From the NCBI GenBank assembly GCA_019429105.1, contig JAHYJE010000032.1, positions 1 through 34,687 of the forward strand: 34,687 nt of DNA, read 5' to 3'. Shown in pieces: positions 26,313 through 34,564 of this stretch. The translations under genes were made by a program, and so were the position numbers. The DNA comes from Syntrophobacterales bacterium. GTDB lineage: Bacteria > Desulfobacterota > Syntrophia > Syntrophales > UBA5619. Below the pieces are notes generated by a model. That model searched no databases. It was not told the DNA's origin and saw nothing but the letters and a program-made list of their open reading frames with translations. Position 1 is the stretch's first letter. Each line of letters opens with the position of its first letter.

Positions 26313-27509
26313 ATGGGCAGCAAGAAATTTTTTGTCACAATGGTAGCGTTAGTGGCGCTATTGTCGCTTACGGCTTTGTCATCGGCGGCAAATCCCCCGG
26401 GGTTTGACGATAACGAGATCCGCATCGGTCAGTGGGGGCCGCAGACCGGGCCGGCGGCGCCTTGGGGGTCGGTGGCGAGGGGCAGCAAGCTGCTTTTTGA
26501 TATCGTCAATGAAGAGGGCGGCATTAATGGCAGGAAGATCAAATATTTCATCCGGGATGACATGTACAATCCCGCCCAGACATCGGCGGTGGTCAAGGAA
26601 CTGGTCGAGCGCCAGGGGGTCTTTGCCTTTGTCGGCGGCGTTGGCGCTGCCTGCGGCATGGCCGTCAAGGATTATCTTTCCAAAAACAAGATTGTATGGG
26701 TTGGTCCTTCCGCAGCCGATGACAACTTCATCGAGCCGCTTGATCCGTATTTGTTTGCCGTTTACCCTCTCTACAACGATGAGGGGAGCATCCTTGCGAA
26801 ATACATCGTCGAAAAACTCAAATCCACAAAGATAGCGATGCTCTATCAGAATGACGCCTACGGAAAAGATGGCCTGGAGGGGGCAAAGAAACGATTGGCT
26901 ACTTACAAAATGCAGTTTGTAGCGGAAATTCCCGTGGAGCCGACCGAGAAGGATTTGGGCTCCCAGATCCTCCGTCTGAAAAATTCAGGGGCTGAAACAG
27001 TGATGATGTTTGTTGGTCCCACTACCGCCGTTATTGCCCTGAAGACGAGTGCGAATGTCGGCTTCAAGCCTCAGTGGGTTTCTTCGAACACACTTTCCGA
27101 TTACCCGCTTATGTTCAAGATTACCGGCGGATTATGGGAAGGGGTTATAACTGGCGCTTTTGGAGAGATTCCCAGCTCGACCACCAACAAATACATGGTC
27201 AAATACCGTGAGGCGGCCAAAAGGTTTGCCCCACAGGAGCGCTGGGGAACCTTTTATCTGGCGGGACTGCTCTTTGCCGACCCCATTGTCGATGCGCTCA
27301 AGAGGGCCGGGAGAAACCTGAGTACAGAGTCGCTGTTAAAGGCGTTAAACTCGGTCAAGGGGCATCAGACGATTGGTCCTCCGGTCACCTGGACCGAAAA
27401 ACAGCATCAGGGGACTGATTCGGTAATGATTCAGAAATGCGGTCCGAATGGCAGCTATATTGACCTGCAGGGCTGGACCAAGAACGATCTGGCGACCTGG
27501 AACAAATAA
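26313..27509 (+). CDS. Branched-chain amino acid-type substrate-binding protein (LivK-like)
   Basis: 398 residues from the ATG at 26313, fixed by AAGGAGGT (26298-26305); earlier in-frame codons read as leader. A signal peptide of about 25 residues (FFVTMVALVALLSL core, cleaved after SSA) sends it to the periplasm. The mature protein is a type I periplasmic-binding fold: IRIGQWGPQTGPAAPWG, VKELVERQGVFAFVGG, KIAMLYQNDAYGKDGLEGAK, EPTEKDLGSQILRLKNSGAE. It captures the solute for the LivHM channel. The ligand could be a branched-chain amino acid or, given the adjacent acyl-CoA ligase, an aromatic or fatty acid. Sequence alone does not decide. Confidence 0.88.
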   Translation: MGSKKFFVTMVALVALLSLTALSSAANPPGFDDNEIRIGQWGPQTGPAAPWGSVARGSKLLFDIVNEEGGINGRKIKYFIRDDMYNPAQTSAVVKELVERQGVFAFVGGVGAACGMAVKDYLSKNKIVWVGPSAADDNFIEPLDPYLFAVYPLYNDEGSILAKYIVEKLKSTKIAMLYQNDAYGKDGLEGAKKRLATYKMQFVAEIPVEPTEKDLGSQILRLKNSGAETVMMFVGPTTAVIALKTSANVGFKPQWVSSNTLSDYPLMFKITGGLWEGVITGAFGEIPSSTTNKYMVKYREAAKRFAPQERWGTFYLAGLLFADPIVDALKRAGRNLSTESLLKALNSVKGHQTIGPPVTWTEKQHQGTDSVMIQKCGPNGSYIDLQGWTKNDLATWNK

Positions 27510-27520
27510 CGGCATATTGC

Positions 27521-27559
27521 GGCAGCTTCCGGACAATTTGCAGACGTTCGGAAGCTGCC
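27521..27559 (+). terminator. Hairpin after the binding-protein gene (attenuator-like)
   Basis: GGCAGCTTCCG (27521-27531) pairs perfectly with CGGAAGCTGCC (27549-27559), an 11-bp stem with a 17-nt loop starting 12 nt after the stop codon. TGCTTTGT follows, not a full T run. Such hairpins often lie between a binding-protein gene and the ATPase genes, letting the binding protein be made in excess. Confidence 0.5.
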
Positions 27560-27622
27560 TGCTTTGTACTGGAATCGCCTTTAGTCTCCCGACCCCGAAT
27601 TCAAGGAATGGAATTTTCGGAA

Positions 27623-28396
27623 ATGGATCATTTTAAGGTTGAAAATTTAAGCATCAGCTTTGGCGGCCTGAAGGCGGTCAATGATATCAGCTTCAGCGTC
27701 GAAAAGAATTCCATCTTTTCCATAATCGGACCGAACGGCTCCGGCAAGACTACCATTTTCAACATGATCAGCGGAATATACAAGCCCAGCCACGGCAGTA
27801 TTATCTGCAATGGGGAAAATCTGGTAGGGTTTTCCCCGGATCACATCGCCCGCAAAGGGGTTGCCCGAACCTTTCAGAATATCGAGCTTTTTGGCAAGGC
27901 GACGGTAATGGACAACCTGATGCTGGGCAGGCATTTGCACATGAAGACCGGTGTTTTTGCCGGCGCCTTTCTTTGGGGCAGGGGATCATTTGCCGCAAAA
28001 GAGGAGATAGCCAACCGGAAAATAGTGGAAAAGATAATAGATTTTCTTGACCTTCAGTCTGTTCGCAACAGCTATGTGGGAAACCTGCCCTATGGGAAGC
28101 GCAAGCTGGTCGAACTGGGACGGGCGCTAGCGCTGGAGCCGCAAGTCCTTCTGCTCGATGAACCATCCGCCGGGATGAACACCGAGGAGAAGGAAGACCT
28201 GAATATCTGGATCAAGGACATTCAGGCGGACTATGACGTTACGATCCTGCTTATTGAACACGATATGAAGATGATCATGGGCATCTCCGACCGGATACTT
28301 GCGGTGAATCAGGGGCAGAAGATTGTTGAGGGGACTGCGGCAGTCGTGCAGAGCCACCCGGAGGTTATCAAAGCCTATCTTGGGGAGGAGCACTGA
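27623..28396 (+). CDS. livG: Branched-chain amino acid-type ABC transporter ATPase (LivG-like)
   Basis: 257 residues from the ATG at 27623 (MDHFKVENLSISFGG); an ATG at 27608 in the same frame is possible but sits directly on AAGGA. Walker A is GPNGSGKTT (36-44), the Q-loop region is ARTFQNIELF, the signature is the LivG-type NLPYGKRKLVELGRAL, Walker B is VLLLDEPSAGMN and the H-loop is LLIEHDMKMIM. It hydrolyses ATP on the cytosolic face of the LivHM permease. Its stop overlaps the livF start by one base (TGATG), so the two ATPases are translationally coupled. Confidence 0.92.
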   Translation: MDHFKVENLSISFGGLKAVNDISFSVEKNSIFSIIGPNGSGKTTIFNMISGIYKPSHGSIICNGENLVGFSPDHIARKGVARTFQNIELFGKATVMDNLMLGRHLHMKTGVFAGAFLWGRGSFAAKEEIANRKIVEKIIDFLDLQSVRNSYVGNLPYGKRKLVELGRALALEPQVLLLDEPSAGMNTEEKEDLNIWIKDIQADYDVTILLIEHDMKMIMGISDRILAVNQGQKIVEGTAAVVQSHPEVIKAYLGEEH

Positions 28397-29178
28397 TGCT
28401 GAAAGTAAACAATATCGAAACCTGGTACGATTTGATCAGGGCCCTCCACGGCATCTCTTTTGAGATAAAACAGGGCGATATCGTGGCCCTGCTTGGTTCA
28501 AATGGCGCCGGCAAGACAACCACGCTCAAGACGATCATGCGGCTTCTCTATGATTTAAAAGAAGAGCAGCCGGAAAAGGGGACCATTGAATTTCTCGGCG
28601 AGCGCATCGATCGCAAAAATACCGATGAAATCGTTCGCATGGGGATAAGCTATGTACCGGAAGGAAGAGAGGTTTTCCCGGAACTTTCCGTGATCGAAAA
28701 TATCCGGATGGGCGCCTATACCAGAAGGGACAGAAAAGAAATCAATGACGATATAGAACGTATATTCGAATACTTTCCGATCCTGAAAAAACGGCACGAT
28801 CAGGAGGCCGGACATCTCAGCGGCGGCGAGCAGCAGATGCTGGCCATCGGGCGGGCTCTGATGAGCCGTCCCAAATTGCTGATGCTCGATGAACCTTCCC
28901 TGGGTCTGTCGCCGCTGCTGACGCAGGAGATCTTCACGATCATCGCCGACATCAACAAGCAAGACGGGGTCACGATTCTGCTGGTCGAGCAGAATGTCAA
29001 TATGGCGTTGAAGTATTCCAATTTCGCGTTTCTTATGGAAAACGGCCGGATTGTCCGCGCCGACAAGCCGGAGGTCTTGCGGGAAGATGAGGACGTCAAA
29101 GAGTTTTATCTGGGAATCGCCAAAGAGGTTTCGGTGAAGGGCTACAAGCGGTATCGCCGCAAGGTCCGTTTCCGGTAA
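28396..29178 (+). CDS. livF: Branched-chain amino acid-type ABC transporter ATPase (LivF-like)
   Basis: 260 residues. Walker A is GSNGAGKTT (about 35-43), the Q-loop region ISYVPEGREVFPELSV is typical of LivF, the signature is LSGGEQQMLAIGRAL, Walker B is LLMLDEPSLGLSP and the H-loop is ILLVEQNVNMAL. It forms a heterodimer with LivG. A short basic extension ends the protein (GYKRYRRKVRFR), slightly longer than the usual about 235-240 residues. It is followed after 51 nt by the acyl-CoA ligase gene on the same strand. Confidence 0.92.
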   Translation: MLKVNNIETWYDLIRALHGISFEIKQGDIVALLGSNGAGKTTTLKTIMRLLYDLKEEQPEKGTIEFLGERIDRKNTDEIVRMGISYVPEGREVFPELSVIENIRMGAYTRRDRKEINDDIERIFEYFPILKKRHDQEAGHLSGGEQQMLAIGRALMSRPKLLMLDEPSLGLSPLLTQEIFTIIADINKQDGVTILLVEQNVNMALKYSNFAFLMENGRIVRADKPEVLREDEDVKEFYLGIAKEVSVKGYKRYRRKVRFR

Positions 29179-29229
29179 AACAAAAGAGCAGCTTGAATAA
29201 AATATTATGCCAATAGGGAGAAAAGCGGC

Positions 29230-31035
29230 ATGCTTATAGATACACTGCCCAAGGCCTTGATTAACATGACGGGTTTGCAGCCGGAAAGGGTGGCCTTGAG
29301 ATATAAGGACCTCGGCATCTGGAAGGATGTTCACTGGTCGGAATATCTGCAAAAGGTCAAATATGTGGCCCTGGGGCTGCACGAACTGGGCGTGCGCAAG
29401 GGCGATCATGTATCGATCATCGGTGAAAACAAACCGGAGTGGCTCTACTGCGCCTTCGGGGCAATGTCCGCGGGGGCCACTTTTGTCGGCGTCTATACGA
29501 CCAATCCCGTCAAAGAGTGTGAATATGTAGTCGGCCATTCCGAGTCGGTTATCTATCTCTGCGAAGACGAAGAACAATTGGACAAGGCCCTCACCTTTCG
29601 CCAGAATACCCCCGCCCTGAAAAAGATGATCGTCTGGGACACGGAAGGATTGCGCGATTTTCATGACCCGATGGTGATGAGTTTTGACGATTTGCTGGCG
29701 CTCGGAGAAAAGATCGACAAAAAGATGCCGAAACTTTTCGATGAGCTGGTCGCTCTGGGAAAAGGGGAGGATATTGCAGGCATTATCTATACTTCGGGAA
29801 CAACTGGTCCGCCCAAGGGGGCCATGCTCTCGCATGAGGGGTATCTTTGGGTAGGCCAGAAAGCCACCATCGTTACCCAGGGCAGCCCGGATGATGAAAC
29901 TATATCATTTCTTCCATTAAATCACGTATATGAACAGATTTTTGATATGATGGTGCACATGACGGTCGGCCACACCGTAAACTTTACCGAAAACACCGAC
30001 ACGGTTATGGCGGACATGAAGGATGTCTCGCCGACGTTGTTTCATGCGGTGCCGAGGATTTGGGAAAAATATTACTCCGGCATTGTCCTGAAGATGAAGG
30101 ATGCCACGCCTTTTAAAAAACTCGTTTACAAGACATCGATCATGATCGGGGAACGTTACAATAACCAAAAACTGTCGGGCAGTCCGGTTTCTTTGTGGTT
30201 GGCAATTGTCTATCAGATCGCGTATTTTGTAACCTTCCGCAAGCTCAAGGAGCGTCTGGGGTTTGACCGTGTGAAAATCGGTTTTTCCGGGGCCGCGCCT
30301 ATTTCAGCCAGTATCTTGAAATATTTTCAGAGCATAGGAATTCCAATCCGCGAAGGTTACGGGATGACGGAGACCACCGGCATTACCCACATGTCTGAAG
30401 AAAAGAACTTCAAGATAGGAACGGTCGGCAGGGCTCTTCCGGAAACAGAGGTCATTATTGCCGAGGATGGAGAGATTCTTGTGCGCCACAAGGGGATCTT
30501 CAAGGGTTATTACCGCGATGAGGAGACAACCCGCGAGGCCCTGCAGGACGGCTGGATGCATACCGGCGATGTCGGGGTGATCGACGAGGATGGTTTTCTG
30601 AAAATCACCGATCGTAAGAAGGATTTGATCATCACCGCCGGCGGCAAGAATATCGCCCCGCAGTTTATAGAAAATCTACTGAAGTTCTCCCCCTACATCA
30701 ACGATGCGGTGATAATCGGCGACAAGCGCAAGTTTGTCAGCGCCATCATCGTCATCGATGAGGAAAACGTGGTCAAATACGCCCAGGATATGAAGGTTCA
30801 ATTTACCACGTTTGCCAGTCTCACCCAGACGGCGGAGGTGATAAATCTTATTCAGGAAGAGATAAACAAGGTCAATGATCAGGTGGCGCGCGTCGAAAAC
30901 ATCCGTAAATTCCGTATCCTCGACAAAAAACTTTATACTGAAGACGGGGAGGTCACCCCGACCATGAAGGTCAAACGCAAGTTCATCAATGCGCAATACG
31001 CCGACCTGATAGAGTCGATGTACAAAGGGGATTAG
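29230..31035 (+). CDS. AMP-forming long-chain acyl-CoA synthetase-like ligase
   Basis: 601 residues; the ATG at 29230 has GGGAG at about 29216-29220. ANL-superfamily motifs: A3 P-loop IIYTSGTTGPPKGAML (about 181-196), FLPLNHVYEQ, A5 GYGMTETTGITHMS, A7 DGWMHTGDVGVIDEDGFLKI, A8 DRKKDLIITAGGKNIAP and the C-terminal lysine region GEVTPTMKVKRKF. The GGKNIAP and KFINAQYADLIESMY endings place it with long-chain (FadD/FAA-type) ligases. It adenylates a carboxylate and forms its CoA thioester in the cytosol. Its place directly after the transporter genes suggests it activates an imported acid, which is inference. Confidence 0.9.
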   Translation: MLIDTLPKALINMTGLQPERVALRYKDLGIWKDVHWSEYLQKVKYVALGLHELGVRKGDHVSIIGENKPEWLYCAFGAMSAGATFVGVYTTNPVKECEYVVGHSESVIYLCEDEEQLDKALTFRQNTPALKKMIVWDTEGLRDFHDPMVMSFDDLLALGEKIDKKMPKLFDELVALGKGEDIAGIIYTSGTTGPPKGAMLSHEGYLWVGQKATIVTQGSPDDETISFLPLNHVYEQIFDMMVHMTVGHTVNFTENTDTVMADMKDVSPTLFHAVPRIWEKYYSGIVLKMKDATPFKKLVYKTSIMIGERYNNQKLSGSPVSLWLAIVYQIAYFVTFRKLKERLGFDRVKIGFSGAAPISASILKYFQSIGIPIREGYGMTETTGITHMSEEKNFKIGTVGRALPETEVIIAEDGEILVRHKGIFKGYYRDEETTREALQDGWMHTGDVGVIDEDGFLKITDRKKDLIITAGGKNIAPQFIENLLKFSPYINDAVIIGDKRKFVSAIIVIDEENVVKYAQDMKVQFTTFASLTQTAEVINLIQEEINKVNDQVARVENIRKFRILDKKLYTEDGEVTPTMKVKRKFINAQYADLIESMYKGD

Positions 31036-31037
31036 GG

Positions 31038-31070
31038 GCAGGGGAGACTGTCCCGAGAAATACCCCCTGC
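31038..31070 (+). other. Weak hairpin after the ligase gene
   Basis: GCAGGGG (31038-31044) can pair with CCCCTGC (31064-31070). No T run follows, so termination is doubtful. The rest of the gap to 31163 is AT-rich near its end (TTTATAAATTATAAGGAG) and supplies the ribosome site of the next gene. Confidence 0.25.
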
Positions 31071-31163
31071 GGGGGAGGGCTATGGTGGAGGGCAATTTAA
31101 ACCCGCTCACCGATGAATATGTCTGCAATTATCTATTATGTTTATAAATTATAAGGAGTTCAC

Positions 31164-31961
31164 ATGGCTGATGTTCTCTTGAAGGAAAGGACCGAGGAAG
31201 GAATCCTTACCCTCACGCTCAATCGCCCCGAGGCGATGAACTGCTTCAATTTTGAACTCCTGGCGGAGCTTGCCGAGACAATCCGCGAGGCAAATTTTGA
31301 TCTCGCGCTTAGGTGCATAATCATAACCGGCGCGGCGGGAGACGATCCTAAAAAGTCCTCTTTTTCGACCGGCGCCGACCTGAAGGAGCGCCGCACCCTG
31401 AGCGATGATCAGGTGCGCCGTTTTATTTTCACGATCCGCAACACCTTTACCGCGGTGGAACAGGTGCGTGTGCCGGTGATCGCGGCAATAAACGGCTATG
31501 CCTTCGGCGGCGGCATGGAAATTGCCCTTGCCTCCGATATCAGGATTGCCTCCGAAAACGCAATCATGGGGCTTACCGAGACCAGCCTCGGCATCATTCC
31601 GGGCGGCGGCGGCACCCAGCGGCTGCCGAGAATCGTCGGGCTTGCCAAGGCAAAAGAGCTGATCTTTACCGCCCGCAGGCTCGACGCCCAGACTGCCCTT
31701 AAGATCGGTCTGGTCAACCGCGTTGTCGAACCGGCGGAGCTGCTGACGGCGGCGCGGGAGATAGCCCTGGAGATAGCCAAAAACGGTCCTATCGGGGTTG
31801 CCCAGGCGAAGTTTGCGCTGAATTTCGGGACAGAGGCATCCCTTGGCGTTGCGCTTTCCCTCGAATCAAAGGCCTATGATGTGACCATCCCCACCAAAGA
31901 CCGCCTGGAGGCCCTCGCCGCCTTCGCCGAAAAAAGGAAACCGGTATTCCGGGGCGAGTAA
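31164..31961 (+). CDS. Enoyl-CoA hydratase (crotonase family)
   Basis: 265 residues; the ATG at 31164 has AAGGAG at 31151-31156. Crotonase motifs: LTLNRPEAMN, STGADLKER with the first oxyanion residue (about A71-D72), VIAAINGYAFGGGMEIALASD with the second oxyanion glycine (about G116), E139 in TETSLGIIPGGGGTQRLPR and E165 in KAKELIFTARR. Both catalytic glutamates are present, consistent with true hydratase activity: addition of water to trans-2-enoyl-CoA in beta-oxidation or aromatic-acid degradation. It lies 128 nt after the ligase gene on the same strand and probably works in the same pathway. Confidence 0.9.
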   Translation: MADVLLKERTEEGILTLTLNRPEAMNCFNFELLAELAETIREANFDLALRCIIITGAAGDDPKKSSFSTGADLKERRTLSDDQVRRFIFTIRNTFTAVEQVRVPVIAAINGYAFGGGMEIALASDIRIASENAIMGLTETSLGIIPGGGGTQRLPRIVGLAKAKELIFTARRLDAQTALKIGLVNRVVEPAELLTAAREIALEIAKNGPIGVAQAKFALNFGTEASLGVALSLESKAYDVTIPTKDRLEALAAFAEKRKPVFRGE

Positions 31962-32020
31962 CTAAAAGCGACTAAAGTCGTGCCCCTGCGGCGTTAGTTG
32001 TAAATCTCCAAGAGTACTGG

Positions 32021-32605
32021 TCAGCGGCCCCCGAGGTCCTTCTCCAACTGCCTGACGACATCTCCGATGAAATCGTGAAATCCCCAGCCGATGCCGTCGG
32101 TCATCCGTTCCACCCTCGTCAAGCGATCACGAAGCTGTGGATACATCTCCCGCGCCTCAGCGTGCAGCAGATCGGCAAGCTCCTCCAGTGCAGACTCCAC
32201 GCTGTCGTAAAACCGTTCGTCGATATCCCCATACTCGCGGGTGAATCTGGCGCCGTTTTCCACATAAGTCATCAGCAGTTCCACCGTACCGGCAAGGTTG
32301 CACGTGGCCTTGCGGTAATCGCTGATTGCCTTGCGCGCCTCGCGCAGCTTCAGTTTTCCGAAGCCTCGTGCGGGAAAGAACTGCGCCACAATCTTGGCCC
32401 GATACTTTTCCAGAGCCTTGCCGCCGCTTTCCCCGGCCTGACAACGGGCCTGGATAAAGTCGCGGTTCCCGGCGGCCGTTTCATAAAGGTCTTTCACCAG
32501 GGCGAGCAGCGCAGGTTGCTCCCAGGTGGCGAGTTGTTGGCGGGTCGCGCTCCAGCCGTCGGATTTTTTATTTTCATTAGTTAGAGGCAATTGCAAAACT
32601 CTCAC
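32021..32605 (-). CDS. Uncharacterised helical protein whose start lies in a repeat
   Basis: The open frame has 194 codons with a GTG start at 32605-32603. The first eight residues (MRVLQLPL) come from the terminal repeat of palindromic element B, and the conserved-looking part begins about residue 9 (NENKKSDGWSATRQQLATW). The body is helical and charged (LLALVKDLYETAAGNRDFIQ; KLREARKAISDYRKATCNL; SVESALEELADLLHAEARE). It resembles, from memory, the alpha-helical DUF6880-type proteins, but I am not sure. No ribosome site precedes the frame, so the element may have displaced the natural start. It may be expressed weakly or be a pseudogene. Confidence 0.5.
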   Translation of the reverse strand: MRVLQLPLTNENKKSDGWSATRQQLATWEQPALLALVKDLYETAAGNRDFIQARCQAGESGGKALEKYRAKIVAQFFPARGFGKLKLREARKAISDYRKATCNLAGTVELLMTYVENGARFTREYGDIDERFYDSVESALEELADLLHAEAREMYPQLRDRLTRVERMTDGIGWGFHDFIGDVVRQLEKDLGGR

Positions 32606-32759
32606 ATTCTGTCATTCCCGCAATGATTTTAAGCGGGAAAACGAAGTTTAATGTTCATAATCTGGTTCTAACTGCTTCAAAAACCGTATTCCCGATAGAA
32701 GCATTGTGTACATTAAGCTCCGCTTTCGGGAATGACAAATAGTTTTGCAATTGGCTCTT
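32584..32759. repeat. Palindromic MITE-like element, copy B
   Basis: This is the same element as at 14246-14378, in the opposite orientation. The ends GAGGCAATTGCAAAACT and (reversed) GAGCCAATTGCAAAACT match copy A. It is about 43 nt longer because of two inserts, about 32639-32659 (AAAACGAAGTTTAATGTTCAT) and about 32705-32727. These inserts are near reverse complements of each other (about 18 of 23 positions by eye), so they extend the palindrome symmetrically. Confidence 0.8.
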
Positions 32760-32774
32760 TAGGGTTTTCATTGT

Positions 32775-32956
32775 TCACCAACAGCTCAGGACCACCAACT
32801 CGTCATGCATGATGCGGATTTCCACCGGCTCCCGGACATCGTAGCCGCGGTGGTAAACGGAGTTTACCACTGCTTCTTCCCCTCTTTGAACTCCCGCCGC
32901 TCCCATTCGACACTCTTGCCACGGAGCAGTTCATGGATATTGATCGGTAAGGGCAT
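32775..32956 (-). pseudogene. Remnant of a second AlbA/HATPase_c_4 ATP-binding gene
   Basis: The ATG at 32956 starts MPLPINIHELLRGKSVEWER followed by REFKEG, the usual beginning of AlbA_2-type ATP-binding proteins. After KKQW the frame stops at once. A shifted frame then gives AVVNSVYHRGYDVREPVEIR, IMHDELVVLS and a stop at 32775-32777. The second piece is the HATPase N-box region, normally more than 200 residues further on. The gene has therefore lost its middle by deletion and only two joined fragments remain. It is a relative of the intact gene at 1109-2752 but not a recent copy. Confidence 0.65.
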
Positions 32957-33133
32957 TCAGATTTCCTCACAATCGCCCACCGTCCGGTAGGAGGATACAA
33001 TCTCATGCGGGGCCATGGGCAAAACTGGGGGTGCTTCCCGCATAAAATCATTCTTTATGATAACAGAGAAAGCGTTCCTCCATTTCCAAATTGTGGCAAA
33101 TTCGCCATTCTTAGAAGTCGAGAACAGGGGATA
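32957..33133 (-). pseudogene. C-terminal fragment of an unrecognised gene
   Basis: A minus-strand frame is open from a TAA at 33136-33134 down to TGA 32959-32957. That stop directly precedes the ATG of the AlbA/HATPase remnant, as is normal inside an operon. It encodes coding-like sequence (SKNGEFATIWKWRNAFSVII, then MREAPPVLPMAPHEIV and GDCEEI) with no good start, so it is probably the end of a truncated upstream gene. No family is recognised. Confidence 0.4.
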
Positions 33134-33156
33134 TTATACTGATCTACGAAATAACT

Positions 33157-33212
33157 GGTATTATGTCCCCACATTTTACCCACATTTTAGGTATTATGTC
33201 CCCACATTTTAC
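33157..33212. repeat. 23-bp direct repeats, probable mobile-element edge
   Basis: The 23-bp unit GGTATTATGTCCCCACATTT plus TAC occurs at 33157-33179 and 33190-33212. The 10-nt spacer (CCACATTTTA) repeats part of the unit. The second copy ends exactly where the lpxR-like reading frame is lost and supplies its stop codon. Tandem motifs of this kind occur at the ends of some insertion sequences; the element itself is not present. Confidence 0.6.
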
Positions 33213-33418
33213 AAGGAGATCTTCGTCCCATGGGTGTAATAGCGGTCATTGTTGTCGAAGGCGAAGACATCGTTTTCCAGGTAAATGGTCAGGGTATCCG
33301 ACCTCCGCGCTTCTTCGTCCCCGGCAAGGGATGTCCGTGGCAGGAAAAAAAGGATAAGGATAGGGATAAGGATAAGGATAAGGATCAAGGCGATCTCCAG
33401 AAACGGTTTTGGTTTCAT
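33209..33418 (-). pseudogene. Truncated LpxR-like (lipid A deacylase family) gene, N-terminus only
   Basis: The ATG at 33418 begins MKPKPFLEIALILILILIP, a strongly hydrophobic signal peptide ending SLAGD. The mature start of LpxR/DUF2219 outer-membrane proteins follows: LTIYLENDVFAFDNNDRYYT, HGTKIS. The intact family has about 300 residues, but here only 69 codons remain before a TAA created by the 23-bp direct repeat. An alternative upstream ATG (33490) would add 24 residues without a signal-like character. LpxR removes the 3'-acyloxyacyl group of lipid A at the outer membrane; this copy cannot do so. Confidence 0.65.
33351..33386. repeat. Hexanucleotide tandem repeat (GATAAG)n
   Basis: About six units of GATAAG, one changed to GATAGG, lie inside the signal-peptide coding region of the lpxR-like remnant. 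On the coding strand they read CTTATC, giving alternating Leu-Ile with one Ile-Pro. Gain or loss of a unit would lengthen or shorten the hydrophobic core by two residues without shifting the frame. Confidence 0.75.
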
Positions 33419-33514
33419 CCCACGGCAACATTTCAAATAACATTGGGACAACAGTGAAGAGAAAAGTATGTTTAAAATATCCGCCTTCATCTTTCAGACC
33501 TTTTAAACCGTGGT

Positions 33515-34564
33515 TCATAATCTTCCCGAGCGCAAAATGCCGAAGAGCAGCCATATACCCAAGATGCTGGCCACGAGGAAACCGGCAAGACCGAGGAGGG
33601 GATAGCCAAACAGTTCTGGGCCTGCTCCTGTTTGGAACACAAGGGATGATCCGATAATGAGGGCGGCAATGACCACCGCAAAGCTCAGACGATTGCTGGA
33701 TATATCCAATTCGTCGATAAGGCGTTCAAGTCCCCGATGTTCAAACCTGATTCCCAATTCATCCTTCTTCAATTTTACAAGGATGTCCCGTAAGTCGGTC
33801 GGCAATTCCTTCAGGAATGAGACAGTCTCTCCGGCCAGTTTGGAGAATTCCTTTAACTGCCTGGCTGGATCCAGCCTCCGCATCATAAGTTTCTGAACAT
33901 AAGGTCCGGCATGTTCAATAATATTAAATTCAGGATAGAGCATAGTGCCCACACCTTGATACATCACGAGCGCCTTTGCCATCATGACCAACTCCGGCGG
34001 AAACCGCAGCCCGTGACGGTGGACAAGACCCATAAGATCGTCGATAATTGCCTTGATGATTAACTGCTGCAAAGGGAGTTCATAGTAGCGTTCAATAAAA
34101 TCCGCCAGTTCCGCCCTGAAGGCTCTTCGATTCATTGGTTCCGGCGCCAGGCTAACACTCAGGAGAACACTTACCAGCGTATCCGCGTCCTTTTGCACGA
34201 TAGCTGTGAGCACGATGCCCAACTGGCGAACGATTTCCTCATCGAGCATCCCGACCATACCGAAGTCCACGGGCGCGATCACGTTATTTTCAAGGGCAAA
34301 GATATTTCCCGGATGGGGGTCGGCATGGAAGAAATGAAACTCAAAGACCTCCTTGAGGACAAAATTTGCTCCGTTGATGGCGACGGTCTTACGGTCTATC
34401 CCGGCCGCCCGCAGTTGTTCCAGTCCGGATATCTTGATGCCATGGATGTATTCCATGGTCAGTACTTTCGGCGTGGTTAAATCCCAATAAGCCTTGGGAA
34501 TATAAACGGTCTCATCATCGGCAAAGAATTTCCTGAACCTCTCTATATTTCGACCTTCCCTTGA
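33515..34564 (-). pseudogene. 5'-truncated AarF/UbiB-type (ABC1/ADCK) kinase-like gene
   Basis: The reading frame gives the C-terminal about 350 residues of the UbiB family: REGRNIERFRKFFADDETVY, then PKVLTMEYIHGIKI, the catalytic-loop-like FHFFHADPHPGNIFALENNV and the DFG-type PVDFGMVGML. The C-terminus carries two membrane helices (AVVIAALIIGSSLVF; LAGFLVASILGIWLLFGIL). The first ATG in this piece (34456) lies well inside the kinase fold. Upstream of about 34561 the similarity ends abruptly, although the frame stays open a little further, so roughly 200 N-terminal residues, including the KxGQ motif, are missing. Family members support ubiquinone synthesis in membranes. This copy is probably inactive. 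Confidence 0.65.

Noticed and set aside
28555-29835. Minus-strand open frame of 426 codons opposite livF and the ligase
   Set aside because: It spans two convincing plus-strand genes and has no recognisable domain.
33157-33212. Possible short CRISPR array
   Set aside because: Only two 23-bp units with a 10-nt spacer that repeats part of the unit; no cas genes.
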